A stretch of DNA of 11,337 nucleotides from JBBTYG01 sp964483045 (GCA_964483045.1 CAYZZK010000021.1:1-11337); one strand, 5' to 3'; counted from the stretch's first letter, positions 1 through 5,713 are shown. Numbers and translations: made by a program. Notes: generated from the sequence alone by a model not told the origin.

Positions 1-810
1 CCTCAAGGGATTTTGATTGTCTTTTTCTACAAGCGCCCGCACCGCAGAGACCCCGTCGCCGAAGACGTGCGGCGGCTCCCGACGGATGACCCCGATGAGT
101 TTTCCTCCGACGACGCTTGCCCGAAAAACCATTCCTTCCAACTCTTCTTCCACGATAATCCACGGCGAAAGCTGTTTGGCTTTTCGGAACGCCTCCACAA
201 AACTTTTTTCATCGCTAATGTGCACCGCCGTATGCCTGCTTCGCGAGCCGATGTGGGGCTTCACGATAACGGGCTTCTCTATGCTTCGAAAAATCTCGAG
301 CGCCCGCGAGAGAGAAAAACATACGCCTCCCCGCGCGACAGGCACTTCGGATGCCAGAAATTTTCTTTTCATTATTCCTTTGTTGTCCATCCATTTAAGG
401 GATTCCGAGGGGAGGCGTTCAACCCGTGGCAAGCCGTCGAAGACTCTCATATTCCCTTTGTACCGCGCGATACAGACCGACGTGTCCGGGTTCCCGAAAA
501 AGCGGAATTGAAATACGGAAATCCCGCGCTTTTCCGCGGACTCCCACATTGCCTTCGTACGCAAATTATCCTTATCATCCAGGGATTCGTGGAACGTTCC
601 CAGGCCAAGCACAGCAGATGCTTTTAGAATCGGCAGCGCAAGCCGATCAAGCGGCAACCGGTGGAAAAATCCGCCGATCTTTCTCCATATATGGTCAAAC
701 ACGCCGAAAACCGGCGACAACACGGAGTCTAAAAGCGCGGAAAACCATTCCACGGAATGTATCACTGTCGCCGGCCCGCAATCCGGGCACATTTTTTTTC
801 CGTTTGACAT
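1..810 (-). CDS. ATP-grasp ligase, cyanophycin synthetase-like (3' end beyond the window)
   Basis: The frame is open from the ATG at 810 to the window edge: 270 codons with no stop, so the C-terminus is missing. Residues 1-80 are a poorly recognisable N-terminal part with one CxxC (C8, C11). From about residue 82 the protein looks like an ATP-grasp domain: VIVKPHIGSRSRHT (181-194) is the nucleotide-binding strand with its lysine and glycine-rich loop, IIVEEELEG (218-226) is the acidic hinge region, and GKLIGVIRREPPHVFGDG (236-253) closely matches the segment that precedes the metal-binding residues in cyanophycin synthetase and glutathione synthetase-like ligases. By family, such enzymes join a carboxylate to an amine through an acyl-phosphate. 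The substrate here is unknown, and cyanophycin itself is only a naming analogy. A second Met at residue 7 is an alternative start. A TATAAT box 7 nt before the ATG suggests a leaderless mRNA. Confidence 0.85.
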   Translation of the reverse strand, partial: MSNGKKMCPDCGPATVIHSVEWFSALLDSVLSPVFGVFDHIWRKIGGFFHRLPLDRLALPILKASAVLGLGTFHESLDDKDNLRTKAMWESAEKRGISVFQFRFFGNPDTSVCIARYKGNMRVFDGLPRVERLPSESLKWMDNKGIMKRKFLASEVPVARGGVCFSLSRALEIFRSIEKPVIVKPHIGSRSRHTAVHISDEKSFVEAFRKAKQLSPWIIVEEELEGMVFRASVVGGKLIGVIRREPPHVFGDGVSAVRALVEKDNQNPLR

Positions 811-817
811 AGGGTTT

Positions 818-847
818 ATTATACCTCGCAGAACTAAAGAAGGTAAA
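818..847 (-). promoter_or_regulatory. Promoter of the ATP-grasp gene
   Basis: On the minus strand TTTACC (842-847), an 18-nt spacer and a perfect TATAAT (818-823) precede the ATG at 810 by 7 nt. Transcription would start at or next to the A of the start codon, and there is no Shine-Dalgarno sequence, so the message is probably leaderless. Confidence 0.6.
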
Positions 848-904
848 AAACTCGCAGAAAATATAATTAATTAAAAAATAGATATCGGCACTCCAGCATC
901 TCCA

Positions 905-924
905 CGAAAGTGGCGACACTTTCG
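905..924. repeat. 8-bp perfect hairpin with a 4-nt loop
   Basis: CGAAAGTG (905-912) and CACTTTCG (917-924) are exact inverted repeats around GCGA. On the plus strand this is a GNRA loop. No T-tract follows on either strand, so it is not an obvious intrinsic terminator. It lies between the terminator at 945-972 and the promoter at 818-847, and could be an operator or an RNA structure. Confidence 0.4.
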
Positions 925-940
925 CCATTCGCTCAAAATC

Positions 941-972
941 AAAAGCGGGCGGAGAATTTCTCCCCGGCCCGC
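941..972 (-). terminator. Intrinsic terminator of the 69-residue gene
   Basis: On the minus strand GCGGGC and GCCCGC (967-972 and 945-950) enclose an inner GGAGA/TCTCC pairing, followed at once by TTTTGATTTT. It begins 21 nt after the TGA stop at 993. Confidence 0.75.
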
Positions 973-992
973 GTGCTCTTTCGAGAGGGCGT

Positions 993-1202
993 TCAGGCGA
1001 CGATTTCGTGGTTTCTGTCGATGAACTCAATGCCACCAGAGGCGTTGAAATGCGCTATCAACGCATTAAGGTCACCGAGCTTATTGGGATCAGGTTCCCG
1101 GCGTAGCTCTTCCCCCGTCCCCCATTTGTTGAGATCGCTTAATAGCGCCTCGTTAATCACCATCGCGTTGTGCTCCGAGAGCGAGAGTTTTGGCTTTTCC
1201 AT
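993..1202 (-). CDS. Small orphan protein, 69 residues
   Basis: I do not recognise this protein. It is soluble and mixed in charge, with no Cys, signal peptide or membrane segment. It begins MEKPKLSLSEHNAMVINEAL, which looks helical. It is probably real because it has a complete transcription unit: AAAGGAG lies 3 nt before the ATG at 1202, a -35/-10 pair lies upstream, and a GC-rich terminator with a T-tract follows the TGA. It stands alone, neither overlapping nor closely coupled to a neighbour. It is one of the few genes here with a clear Shine-Dalgarno sequence, unlike the leaderless-type genes around it. Confidence 0.65.
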   Translation of the reverse strand: MEKPKLSLSEHNAMVINEALLSDLNKWGTGEELRREPDPNKLGDLNALIAHFNASGGIEFIDRNHEIVA

Positions 1203-1229
1203 ATGCTCCTTTCCGTTCGTGCTATGCGT

Positions 1230-1257
1230 ATTTTAGCTCTCCGCCATTGGGAAGCAA
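1230..1257 (-). promoter_or_regulatory. Promoter of the 69-residue gene
   Basis: On the minus strand TTGCTT (1252-1257), 16 nt, TAAAAT (1230-1235). Transcription would start near 1223, giving a leader of about 20 nt that carries the AAAGGAG ribosome site. Confidence 0.5.
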
Positions 1258-1343
1258 GAGCAGATATGCACAGAAATGGGGCCGGGTATTTTTGGCACAA
1301 CCCTTCCGCAGAAACAAACTCTTTCGGGGTAACCGGATAGAAA

Positions 1344-1387
1344 CTTACTTGCGCTTGACGCGAGTAAGAATCCAAGTAATGTAATAT
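1344..1387 (+). promoter_or_regulatory. Promoter of the secreted-protein gene, overlapped by a hairpin
   Basis: TTGACG (1355-1360), 16 nt, TAATGT (1377-1382) is the likely plus-strand promoter; TAATAT at 1382-1387 is a second -10 option. An inverted repeat, CTTACT (1344-1349) with AGTAAG (1363-1368), extended inward by a T-G pair and GCG/CGC around a CTTGA loop, covers the -35 box. It could act as an operator. Confidence 0.45.
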
Positions 1388-1448
1388 CCTGTGACGTTGT
1401 CCCTATGGAAAACGCCGCATAGCGAAAAAACACAAAGAAAGGAAAAAC

Positions 1449-1904
1449 TTGAAAACGCCGAAACTACTACCGACTGCCGTTCTCTTCGCGATTACTCTCA
1501 CCGCCACCGCCGCAGACCAAAAAGCGCCGGCAAAAGATACGACCCCGCAAGCACCCGCAAGCCCGGCTCATGTGGAACCAGCTCAACCGGTTCAAAAGCA
1601 AGACGAGCCGAAGGATCCAACGCCGTGGTTCGAGAACCAGCTCCGCCTATTGGCGCGCACCGACAAGGAGCGGAAAGAGCTGAAGATCAAGCTTGGCCTC
1701 GTCAATAAGGCCGAGAAAGAATTCCGGACTGAATACAACGAGCGGGCCAAGCAGAACGCGAAGCTCATTGAAACCAAAGGATGGCCGGCGGAAATAACTG
1801 ATAAAACAGACGTCAATAAATATCTGCCCAAGCCGAAAACCCGCGCGCCCAAACCGGCACCGGCCAAAACCGCGAGCACTAATGCTTTCGGCAACAAAAA
1901 ATAA
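1449..1904 (+). CDS. Secreted Pro/Ala/Lys-rich protein, 151 residues
   Basis: This is a predicted exported protein of unknown function. Residues 1-22 form a classical signal peptide: a basic N-terminus (MKTPK), a hydrophobic stretch (ALPT-type residues to LTATA), and a likely signal peptidase I site around ATA-AD. There is no lipobox cysteine. Residues 23-57 and 128-151 are disordered-looking segments rich in Pro, Ala, Lys and Thr. Between them, residues 58-115 form a highly charged helix starting PWFENQLRLLARTDKERKEL. The start is TTG at 1449, chosen because AAAGGA lies 5 nt upstream and the signal peptide begins there. The layout suggests a periplasmic or cell-surface linker, but no domain is recognised. 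It is followed by a strong terminator and is convergent with the membrane-protein gene at 1992-2498. Confidence 0.75.
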   Translation: MKTPKLLPTAVLFAITLTATAADQKAPAKDTTPQAPASPAHVEPAQPVQKQDEPKDPTPWFENQLRLLARTDKERKELKIKLGLVNKAEKEFRTEYNERAKQNAKLIETKGWPAEITDKTDVNKYLPKPKTRAPKPAPAKTASTNAFGNKK

Positions 1905-1931
1905 TACGAATAGCCATTCACTTATCCATTC

Positions 1932-1960
1932 ATCCCGCCTTATCCGGCGGGATTTTATTT
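1932..1960 (+). terminator. Intrinsic terminator of the secreted-protein gene
   Basis: ATCCCGCC (1932-1939) and GGCGGGAT (1946-1953) form an 8-bp stem around TTATCC, followed by TTTATTTT. The T-tract is on the plus strand only, about 27 nt after the TAA at 1904. Confidence 0.85.
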
Positions 1961-1991
1961 TGCGGCCATACCTGCACACCAGCCCTGAATC

Positions 1992-2498
1992 CTAGAGAGA
2001 ATCCCTATCGAGAATTTTTAGTGTAGCTACCCCGAGCAGGCCGCCCAGGAGATCAAACGTCAGATCGCCCATGGTATCGCTATTGCTCGGCTGGGCCATG
2101 CTGGGCCGGAGCAATCCTATTGCGTTAAACGTGAACGCACGGTTCAGCATATGGTCATGGCCGAACTCCAGCACCTCCCAGCCGAAGCCGATCAATACGA
2201 CAATCGAAAAAATAACGACTACGTTTTTAAAAAAATCTTTTTTGTGGTAAAAATCGAATTTCGAATAACGTCTGCCGAGCCACACGATGAATACCGCCTC
2301 TAAAATACCCGAGAATAAATGTTCAATGGCATCATAACCGAAAAATCCGGCGTTGCATCCTATGAACTGAAAACACGTCGTGGCGTTTCCTCCCCAAAAT
2401 GCTCCACCGACTATCACAAAAACGAAACAGAATAAAGAGACCAGAAGCGCTCCCGTGTGCCTGGAATGTTGCTGACTATCGGGCTGGCGGAGATCCAT
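1992..2498 (-). CDS. Integral membrane protein resembling DUF2238/YjdF
   Basis: The 168-residue protein has four likely membrane helices: about residues 17-35, 56-75, 93-112 and 144-160. Conserved-looking polar residues sit in or near the helices: YDAIEHLFSG (D56, H60), WEVLEF (E108, E111), and DTMGDLTFDLLGG (D141, D145, D149). This His/Glu/Asp pattern and helix order resemble the DUF2238/YjdF membrane family, related in style to VanZ-like proteins. That is pattern memory, not a search result. The function is unknown; the acidic residues could bind a metal or lipid headgroup. The ATG at 2498 has no Shine-Dalgarno sequence but does have a -35/-10 pair about 20 nt upstream. It is convergent with the secreted-protein gene. 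Confidence 0.75.
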   Translation of the reverse strand: MDLRQPDSQQHSRHTGALLVSLFCFVFVIVGGAFWGGNATTCFQFIGCNAGFFGYDAIEHLFSGILEAVFIVWLGRRYSKFDFYHKKDFFKNVVVIFSIVVLIGFGWEVLEFGHDHMLNRAFTFNAIGLLRPSMAQPSNSDTMGDLTFDLLGGLLGVATLKILDRDSL

Positions 2499-2518
2499 TG
2501 CTATATGCTATATAAGGA

Positions 2519-2547
2519 TTTTTACCCCAGAAGGTAGAAAAAATCAA
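2519..2547 (-). promoter_or_regulatory. Promoter of the DUF2238-like gene
   Basis: On the minus strand TTGATT (2542-2547), 17 nt, TAAAAA (2519-2524), leaving a leader of roughly 14 nt before the ATG at 2498. A weaker alternative, TTGACC at 2566-2571, lies further upstream. Confidence 0.4.
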
Positions 2548-2600
2548 TCGCCGGAAAAGTACGAAGGTCAAAAATGGAGTGGATTTTAGAACCATCTGCA

Positions 2601-2636
2601 TATGGCGAAGGCCTCCCGCGGGAGGCCTTCGCCATA
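2601..2636. repeat. Perfect 36-bp palindrome
   Basis: Every base from 2601 to 2636 pairs symmetrically about 2618/2619 (centre CCCGCGGG; arms read ATGGCGAAGGCCT). There is no spacer and no T-tract on either strand, so it is not a standard intrinsic terminator. It lies 36 nt after the stop of the 75-residue gene and about 50 nt before the promoter at 2519-2547. It shares the 11-mer GAGGCCTTCGC with the hairpin at 3067-3091. Confidence 0.85.
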
Positions 2637-2671
2637 GCTAACGCTCCGATATACTTACCCCTGGTAACTCT

Positions 2672-2899
2672 CTATCTTTCTTTAGACCCCAATATATTCT
2701 CTAAAATGTGCCCGAGGATTTCTTTTTTGGCTATGGGGTCTAGTCTCTCGTGCATTTTGTCCATAAATCTCGCTCCTCGAGCAACTGATTTGACCATTTC
2801 TTCTTCTTTGACCGCCGCATAATTGCTGTTGCTTTTGGCGCCCACGCTTTTACGCGAATATAAGTCCATGAAGGTTAGATCAAATTTATTTTTATTCAT
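2672..2899 (-). CDS. Small orphan protein, 75 residues
   Basis: I do not recognise this protein. It is hydrophilic and basic with a probably helical C-terminal half (MVKSVARGARFMDKMHERLD, about residues 35-54, then an amphipathic tail ending GSKER). It has no Cys and no membrane segment. The codon just upstream of the ATG at 2899 is TGA, so the start cannot lie further upstream; Met11 is the only other option. No Shine-Dalgarno sequence precedes it. A 9-bp inverted repeat at 2907-2932 sits directly before the start and could be an operator, which would suit a small DNA-binding or antitoxin-like protein. That role is speculation. The 36-bp palindrome lies just downstream. Confidence 0.5.
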   Translation of the reverse strand: MNKNKFDLTFMDLYSRKSVGAKSNSNYAAVKEEEMVKSVARGARFMDKMHERLDPIAKKEILGHILENILGSKER

Positions 2900-2906
2900 T
2901 CAACAT

Positions 2907-2932
2907 ATGCATCTGTCGACCAGCAGATGCAT
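2907..2932. promoter_or_regulatory. Operator-like inverted repeat before the 75-residue gene
   Basis: ATGCATCTG (2907-2915) and CAGATGCAT (2924-2932) are exact inverted repeats separated by 8 nt. They end 7 nt upstream of the start codon at 2899, where a promoter or operator is expected. No convincing -10/-35 pair was found. Confidence 0.45.
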
Positions 2933-3012
2933 CCACAGTAAGGCAAACGAATGGATTTCCCTTTCTTTCGAGCTAGACAGAAATGGGAAAAGATCCCAGT
3001 AAAGACTTAAGC

Positions 3013-3062
3013 GGCAAATTGGCAGGCAAAATTTGGCAATTGGCTGGCAAATACTGGCAAAT
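3013..3062. repeat. GGCA repeats at roughly helical-turn spacing
   Basis: GGCA occurs at 3013, 3021, 3025, 3035, 3046 and 3056. Five of these read GGCAA and are spaced 12, 10, 11 and 10 bp. Such phasing is typical of cooperative protein-binding arrays, but it could also be a decayed simple repeat. The block lies just beyond the terminator of small-RNA candidate A. Confidence 0.45.
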
Positions 3063-3119
3063 AAAAGAGGCCTTCGCTAGAGCGAGGCCTCACTTGGTTG
3101 GTGCAATCTGCTCGATTGC
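3060..3119 (-). ncRNA. Small-RNA candidate A (about 60 nt, two hairpins)
   Basis: The predicted transcript starts at 3119 on the minus strand. A 5' hairpin pairs GCAAUC with GAUUGC around a GAGCA loop (3103-3119), followed by the linker ACCAACCAAGU. A strong terminator hairpin (3067-3091) pairs GAGGCC with GGCCUC and, inside that, UCGCU with AGCGA, and ends in UUUUAUUU. Upstream lie TTGACA at 3148-3153 and a DnaA-box 9-mer at 3162-3170. Spacing from box to -35 (8 nt) and from -35 to the 5' GCAAU (28 nt) is identical in candidate B. I do not recognise the RNA family. A 52-codon plus-strand frame overlaps it but has no ribosome site. Confidence 0.5.
3067..3091 (-). terminator. Terminator of small-RNA candidate A
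   Basis: GAGGCC (3067-3072) pairs with GGCCTC (3086-3091) and, inside, TCGCT (3074-3078) pairs with AGCGA (3081-3085), leaving one bulged base. On the minus strand TTTTATTT follows. There is no T-tract on the plus strand. Confidence 0.7.
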
Positions 3120-3125
3120 CAGATT

Positions 3126-3153
3126 ATCGTACTTCATATAAAAAACTTGTCAA
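3126..3153 (-). promoter_or_regulatory. Promoter of small-RNA candidate A
   Basis: On the minus strand a perfect TTGACA (3148-3153) is followed after 16 nt by TACGAT (3126-3131), or after 19 nt by GATAAT (3123-3128). The 16-nt reading places the start at the first base of the GCAAUC hairpin, as in candidate B. Confidence 0.55.
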
Positions 3154-3161
3154 GAGGGCTC

Positions 3162-3170
3162 TGTGGATAA
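3162..3170 (-). promoter_or_regulatory. DnaA-box 9-mer upstream of RNA candidate A
   Basis: The minus strand reads TTATCCACA, the classical high-affinity DnaA box. It lies 8 nt upstream of the TTGACA at 3148-3153, a typical position for a transcription activator. Confidence 0.55.
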
Positions 3171-3292
3171 ACTCTGAATTGCGGAAAAACCGGCTTACGG
3201 TTTAAAAAACTGTCCTTTTTGTCAGGATTTGCGACGCAATAAAATTTTTATCATACTCCTGGGACGATCGGAGCAATTTTCGCGAGAAACTA

Positions 3293-3298
3293 TATAAT
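3293..3298 (+). promoter_or_regulatory. -10 box of the methyltransferase gene (leaderless)
   Basis: A perfect TATAAT ends 6 nt before the ATG at 3305, so transcription would start at or beside the start codon. There is no Shine-Dalgarno sequence. No convincing -35 was found. Confidence 0.55.
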
Positions 3299-3304
3299 AC
3301 CTTT

Positions 3305-3811
3305 ATGCTTTTTTTGGCTATCGCGCTTATCGCTCTAGGAAGCGCACTTTTCTACCTGCTCGCTCGTCCCGTCCTCTTTGGTGCTCCTTACTTTAATACA
3401 AAGCAGGAGGGAATAGCTGCGATGCTTCGTTTTCTCGATATTAAGCCGGGAATAAAATGTGCAGATCTCGGCTCCGGAGCCGGAAACATTCTGCTCGCTT
3501 TGGCCGAGAAGGGCTGCGAGGCACACGGGTACGAAATCAACCCACTACTGGTTTTCCTTTCTCGGCGCAGGATACGCCGCGTAGGATTTGAAAAACGAGC
3601 GTTCGTCCATTGGCGCAGCTTTTGGAGAGCAGATTTTTCGGATTTCGACGCGCTTTCGGTTTACGGTATTCCGCGCATCATGCCTCGCCTTGAGAAAAAA
3701 CTCGTACGAGAGCTCCGTCCTGGGACAAAAGTAGCTTCGAATATGTATAATTTTCCGGGATGGAAACCTGTTGCTAAGGAAAATCACGTACGACTTTACA
3801 TAAAAGATTGA
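3305..3811 (+). CDS. FAM173/ATPSCKMT-like SAM-dependent methyltransferase with membrane anchor
   Basis: The 168-residue protein has an N-terminal membrane helix (residues 2-20) and a short class I methyltransferase domain. GAPYFNT (26-32) is the usual lead-in. DLGSGAGN (54-61) is SAM motif I, and YEINP (76-80) carries the acidic residue expected to hold the SAM ribose. DFDALSVYGIPRIMPRLEKK (113-132) and FPGWKP (150-155) match the pattern of the FAM173 family. Its eukaryotic members (ATPSCKMT) trimethylate a lysine of ATP synthase subunit c. A membrane-protein lysine substrate here is an inference from the family and the anchor. The gene stands alone, with a probably leaderless start and a terminator at 3871-3900, between two small-RNA candidates on the opposite strand. 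Confidence 0.8.
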   Translation: MLFLAIALIALGSALFYLLARPVLFGAPYFNTKQEGIAAMLRFLDIKPGIKCADLGSGAGNILLALAEKGCEAHGYEINPLLVFLSRRRIRRVGFEKRAFVHWRSFWRADFSDFDALSVYGIPRIMPRLEKKLVRELRPGTKVASNMYNFPGWKPVAKENHVRLYIKD

Positions 3812-3861
3812 GAGATTTTTTTACGTTCCTCTTTATGAAATTCCCCGAATGTCAGTATAAA

Positions 3862-3928
3862 AAAGAAAAAGACCATCGCTTACGCAATGGGCCTTTTTTT
3901 GTTTGCAATCTTCCCGAAGGTCAATTGC
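3862..3928 (-). ncRNA. Small-RNA candidate B (about 65 nt, two hairpins)
   Basis: The predicted transcript starts at 3928 on the minus strand. The 5' hairpin (3905-3928) pairs GCAAU with AUUGC around an inner CUUC/GAAG pairing, or alternatively a CC-UUCG-GG tetraloop. An A-rich linker (AAACAAAAAAA) follows, then a terminator hairpin and UUUUUCUUUUUU. Upstream are TTGACG (3957-3962) and the DnaA-box 9-mer (3971-3979), at exactly the same distances as in candidate A. Apart from those boxes, the GCAAU/GAUUGC arms and the overall order, the two sequences differ, so the architecture rather than the sequence is conserved. The terminator also serves the methyltransferase gene on the other strand. 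Confidence 0.5.
3871..3900. terminator. Bidirectional intrinsic terminator
   Basis: CCAT-GC (3873-3879) pairs with GC-ATGG (3884-3890) around TTAC, with one internal mismatch. Seven Ts follow on the plus strand (3894-3900), and A5 precedes it at 3866-3870, giving a T-tract on the minus strand. It ends the methyltransferase mRNA and small-RNA candidate B. Confidence 0.75.
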
Positions 3929-3934
3929 CCATTA

Positions 3935-3962
3935 AATATATACCCGCTATATATCCCGTCAA
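3935..3962 (-). promoter_or_regulatory. Promoter of small-RNA candidate B
   Basis: On the minus strand TTGACG (3957-3962), 16 nt, TATATT (3935-3940). Six nt further on is the GCAAUU start at 3928. Confidence 0.6.
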
Positions 3963-3970
3963 GGCATAGC

Positions 3971-3979
3971 TGTGGATAA
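3971..3979 (-). promoter_or_regulatory. DnaA-box 9-mer upstream of RNA candidate B
   Basis: The minus strand reads TTATCCACA, 8 nt upstream of the TTGACG -35 box. Box, spacing and orientation are the same as at 3162-3170. Confidence 0.55.
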
Positions 3980-4040
3980 GTGCTGAAAACCCTTATTTTG
4001 CGGGGCTTAGTTCGAGCGATGGCATAGCATTACTAGTGCG

Positions 4041-5699
4041 TTATGCAATTTCTTTTTGGTAACATTCGACGCAGGCAATTTTCCGAAATCCGAGTTTTGG
4101 ACTGTAATAGTGCTCAATTTCTTTCTTACAATATAAACAAATGCCCCGCTGCGGCATCATCATCTGCGTCATAGGCCAGAAGCGATTAAAAGTTCGCCAG
4201 TCAAAATGACGGCGCGGAAGCGGAATGCCGTACTCCCGGTAAAAGGCGAGTTCGTGAGGAGCGATGTTATAGCTTAAATTCGTTTCTGGACAGATGATTC
4301 GTTGTTTGATTATGTCGTCATCTACGTCCTCTATGCGATCCGGCAAAGCATTACCGTTTAATCCCTCATGCTGAGCAACTGTCGCTTCTTCCCATTTTGC
4401 CCCGAACTTAATCGCCTCTTCTTTTTTCATCGGAAACATGGTTTGAGCCAGCGAATTGTTGTATCCGGCGTACGCCGCCGAAAGCGGGAAAAACTTTCCC
4501 CATTCTCCGCTTTGCTTCATATTGTTTTTAATTTTTGAGAGCAGTTCTTCATATTCTGCTTTCGTATACTGCTTATTCAATATGCAGAATTTTTTCTTCC
4601 GGAGTCCGACGCAGCCAAAGCAATATTCGCATTCCTCGCAGCTATCGAGATACGCGCTGAAACGGCAATACGCTGTATACAAATTGCAGATGTTCTCGTA
4701 TCCCCATTGGTCGAGCGCGCCCAAGCCACATTTCTCTGAAATCGCGGCTACCTGGTCAATGCAATCCTTAGCCATAAAACCACGGACGCAATATCGACAA
4801 TTTTCTGATTTTTCGACAAATATACAGAACGCGCAGTTTTTATCTTCGGCAAGAAAATTGCCGCTTGAATTTGCGATTTGCAGATTGTAGGTGGCGCGGT
4901 GCACCGCATCGCTTCTAAGATGATCCCAAAACTCTTTTTTGAGCTGATCGATCGTAGCGGCCGATCGGAGATCAAACGATTTCAGTTTTTCGAAATAAGC
5001 CTCCTTCGAATACGATTTGTTCAAAATATGGTACTGTTTATTCCGCAAATTCCACGACATAAAGCAATTCGTGCAATTCCGACAATCATAGAGAAAACTA
5101 CTATCAATGCAGTTTCGGCAGTTGAATGAATATTTGAGGCCATATCCATTGAAGCAATACAAGCAATCGTAGGAGCGTTCTGTATCAAAACAATACGTGA
5201 TATCGATCGAATTTTTCGAGCCCGTCACGCGATATGCGTAGCTCAAATTTTCGTTTCTATATCCTGAACGACTAAGATAACATTCGCGCGATTCCCACCA
5301 ATCATCTGTCCAATCGCAATTCACATTTTTTATTCCGGTTTGATGGGGATGCGGAACTGCGGCCTGGAGTTCGCATAGTTGATCTATAAACGGACGCGAA
5401 GAATTATAGGAGCGGCCGTACGTGAGCGGATCCCACGCGTCCGAAACAAATTCCTCTCGTTCATAAATCGGGAAGGGCACGCTTCCGGGGAGAACCGTGA
5501 TGAGGCGTTTGCCGCTCAATGCTGATGCAGTGATCCGAAAGCGGCCGAAGATCCAGAATGCAAGGAGATATTTCCACCTGCAGTATGGACATAAGTTCGG
5601 CGCTGGTAAATCAAGCTGCTCGTATGCCGCAAAATCTTCCGGTTCGACAGTAAAAGTCGACTTACAACTTTCACAAATTTTGGTTTGCTTGTCTGCCAT
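4041..5699 (-). CDS. Cysteine-rich zinc-ribbon protein of CPR type, 552 residues
   Basis: This intact protein belongs, as far as I can tell, to the large zinc-ribbon family common in Patescibacteria; no function is known to me. An N-terminal ribbon uses C9-C12 and C37-C40 (CPYCR). A C-terminal ribbon uses C521-C524 and C543-C546. The middle is exceptionally rich in Cys, Tyr and Asn, with CxxC repeats such as NCRNCIDSSFLYDCRNCTNC (193-212) and SCEECEYCFGCVGLR (353-367). Two copies of one module can be seen: a Cys cluster followed by LRNKQYHILNKSYSKEAY (218-235) and by LRKKKFCILNKQYTKAEY (366-383). The repetitive pattern suggests a metal-studded repeat fold, possibly a solenoid. There is no signal peptide or membrane helix. 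The ATG at 5699 follows a TATAAT by 8 nt, a leaderless layout. Confidence 0.8.
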   Translation of the reverse strand: MADKQTKICESCKSTFTVEPEDFAAYEQLDLPAPNLCPYCRWKYLLAFWIFGRFRITASALSGKRLITVLPGSVPFPIYEREEFVSDAWDPLTYGRSYNSSRPFIDQLCELQAAVPHPHQTGIKNVNCDWTDDWWESRECYLSRSGYRNENLSYAYRVTGSKNSIDITYCFDTERSYDCLYCFNGYGLKYSFNCRNCIDSSFLYDCRNCTNCFMSWNLRNKQYHILNKSYSKEAYFEKLKSFDLRSAATIDQLKKEFWDHLRSDAVHRATYNLQIANSSGNFLAEDKNCAFCIFVEKSENCRYCVRGFMAKDCIDQVAAISEKCGLGALDQWGYENICNLYTAYCRFSAYLDSCEECEYCFGCVGLRKKKFCILNKQYTKAEYEELLSKIKNNMKQSGEWGKFFPLSAAYAGYNNSLAQTMFPMKKEEAIKFGAKWEEATVAQHEGLNGNALPDRIEDVDDDIIKQRIICPETNLSYNIAPHELAFYREYGIPLPRRHFDWRTFNRFWPMTQMMMPQRGICLYCKKEIEHYYSPKLGFRKIACVECYQKEIA

Positions 5700-5707
5700 A
5701 TTTTGTA

Positions 5708-5713
5708 ATTATA
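5708..5713 (-). promoter_or_regulatory. -10 box of the zinc-ribbon gene (leaderless)
   Basis: On the minus strand a perfect TATAAT lies 8 nt before the ATG at 5699. No Shine-Dalgarno sequence is present and no good -35 was found. Confidence 0.5.

Larger units (their letters stand above)
2900..3304. other. Gene-poor stretch of 405 bp
   Basis: This interval has no gene I would call protein-coding. In order it holds the inverted repeat at 2907-2932, a run of GGCA repeats at 3013-3062, small-RNA candidate A with its terminator and promoter on the minus strand (3060-3153), a DnaA-box 9-mer (3162-3170), and the -10 box of the methyltransferase gene (3293-3298). Nothing recognisable lies between 3171 and 3285. 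Confidence 0.6.

Noticed and set aside
13..627. Plus-strand ORFs at 13-627 and 17-511 (204 and 164 residues)
   Set aside because: They are shadows of the ATP-grasp frame on the minus strand, which is open without a stop to the window edge and carries recognisable motifs. The plus-strand proteins have no coherent composition or domain.
3060..3119. Integron attC or CRISPR-like repeat reading of the paired GCAAU hairpins
   Set aside because: There is no integrase core-site pair, no regular repeat-spacer array, and each copy has its own promoter and terminator.
2983..3141. 52-residue plus-strand ORF as a real gene
   Set aside because: It has no ribosome site or leaderless promoter, its composition follows the DNA repeats, and the minus-strand RNA reading is supported by a second copy of the same unit. 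It is kept only as a finding.
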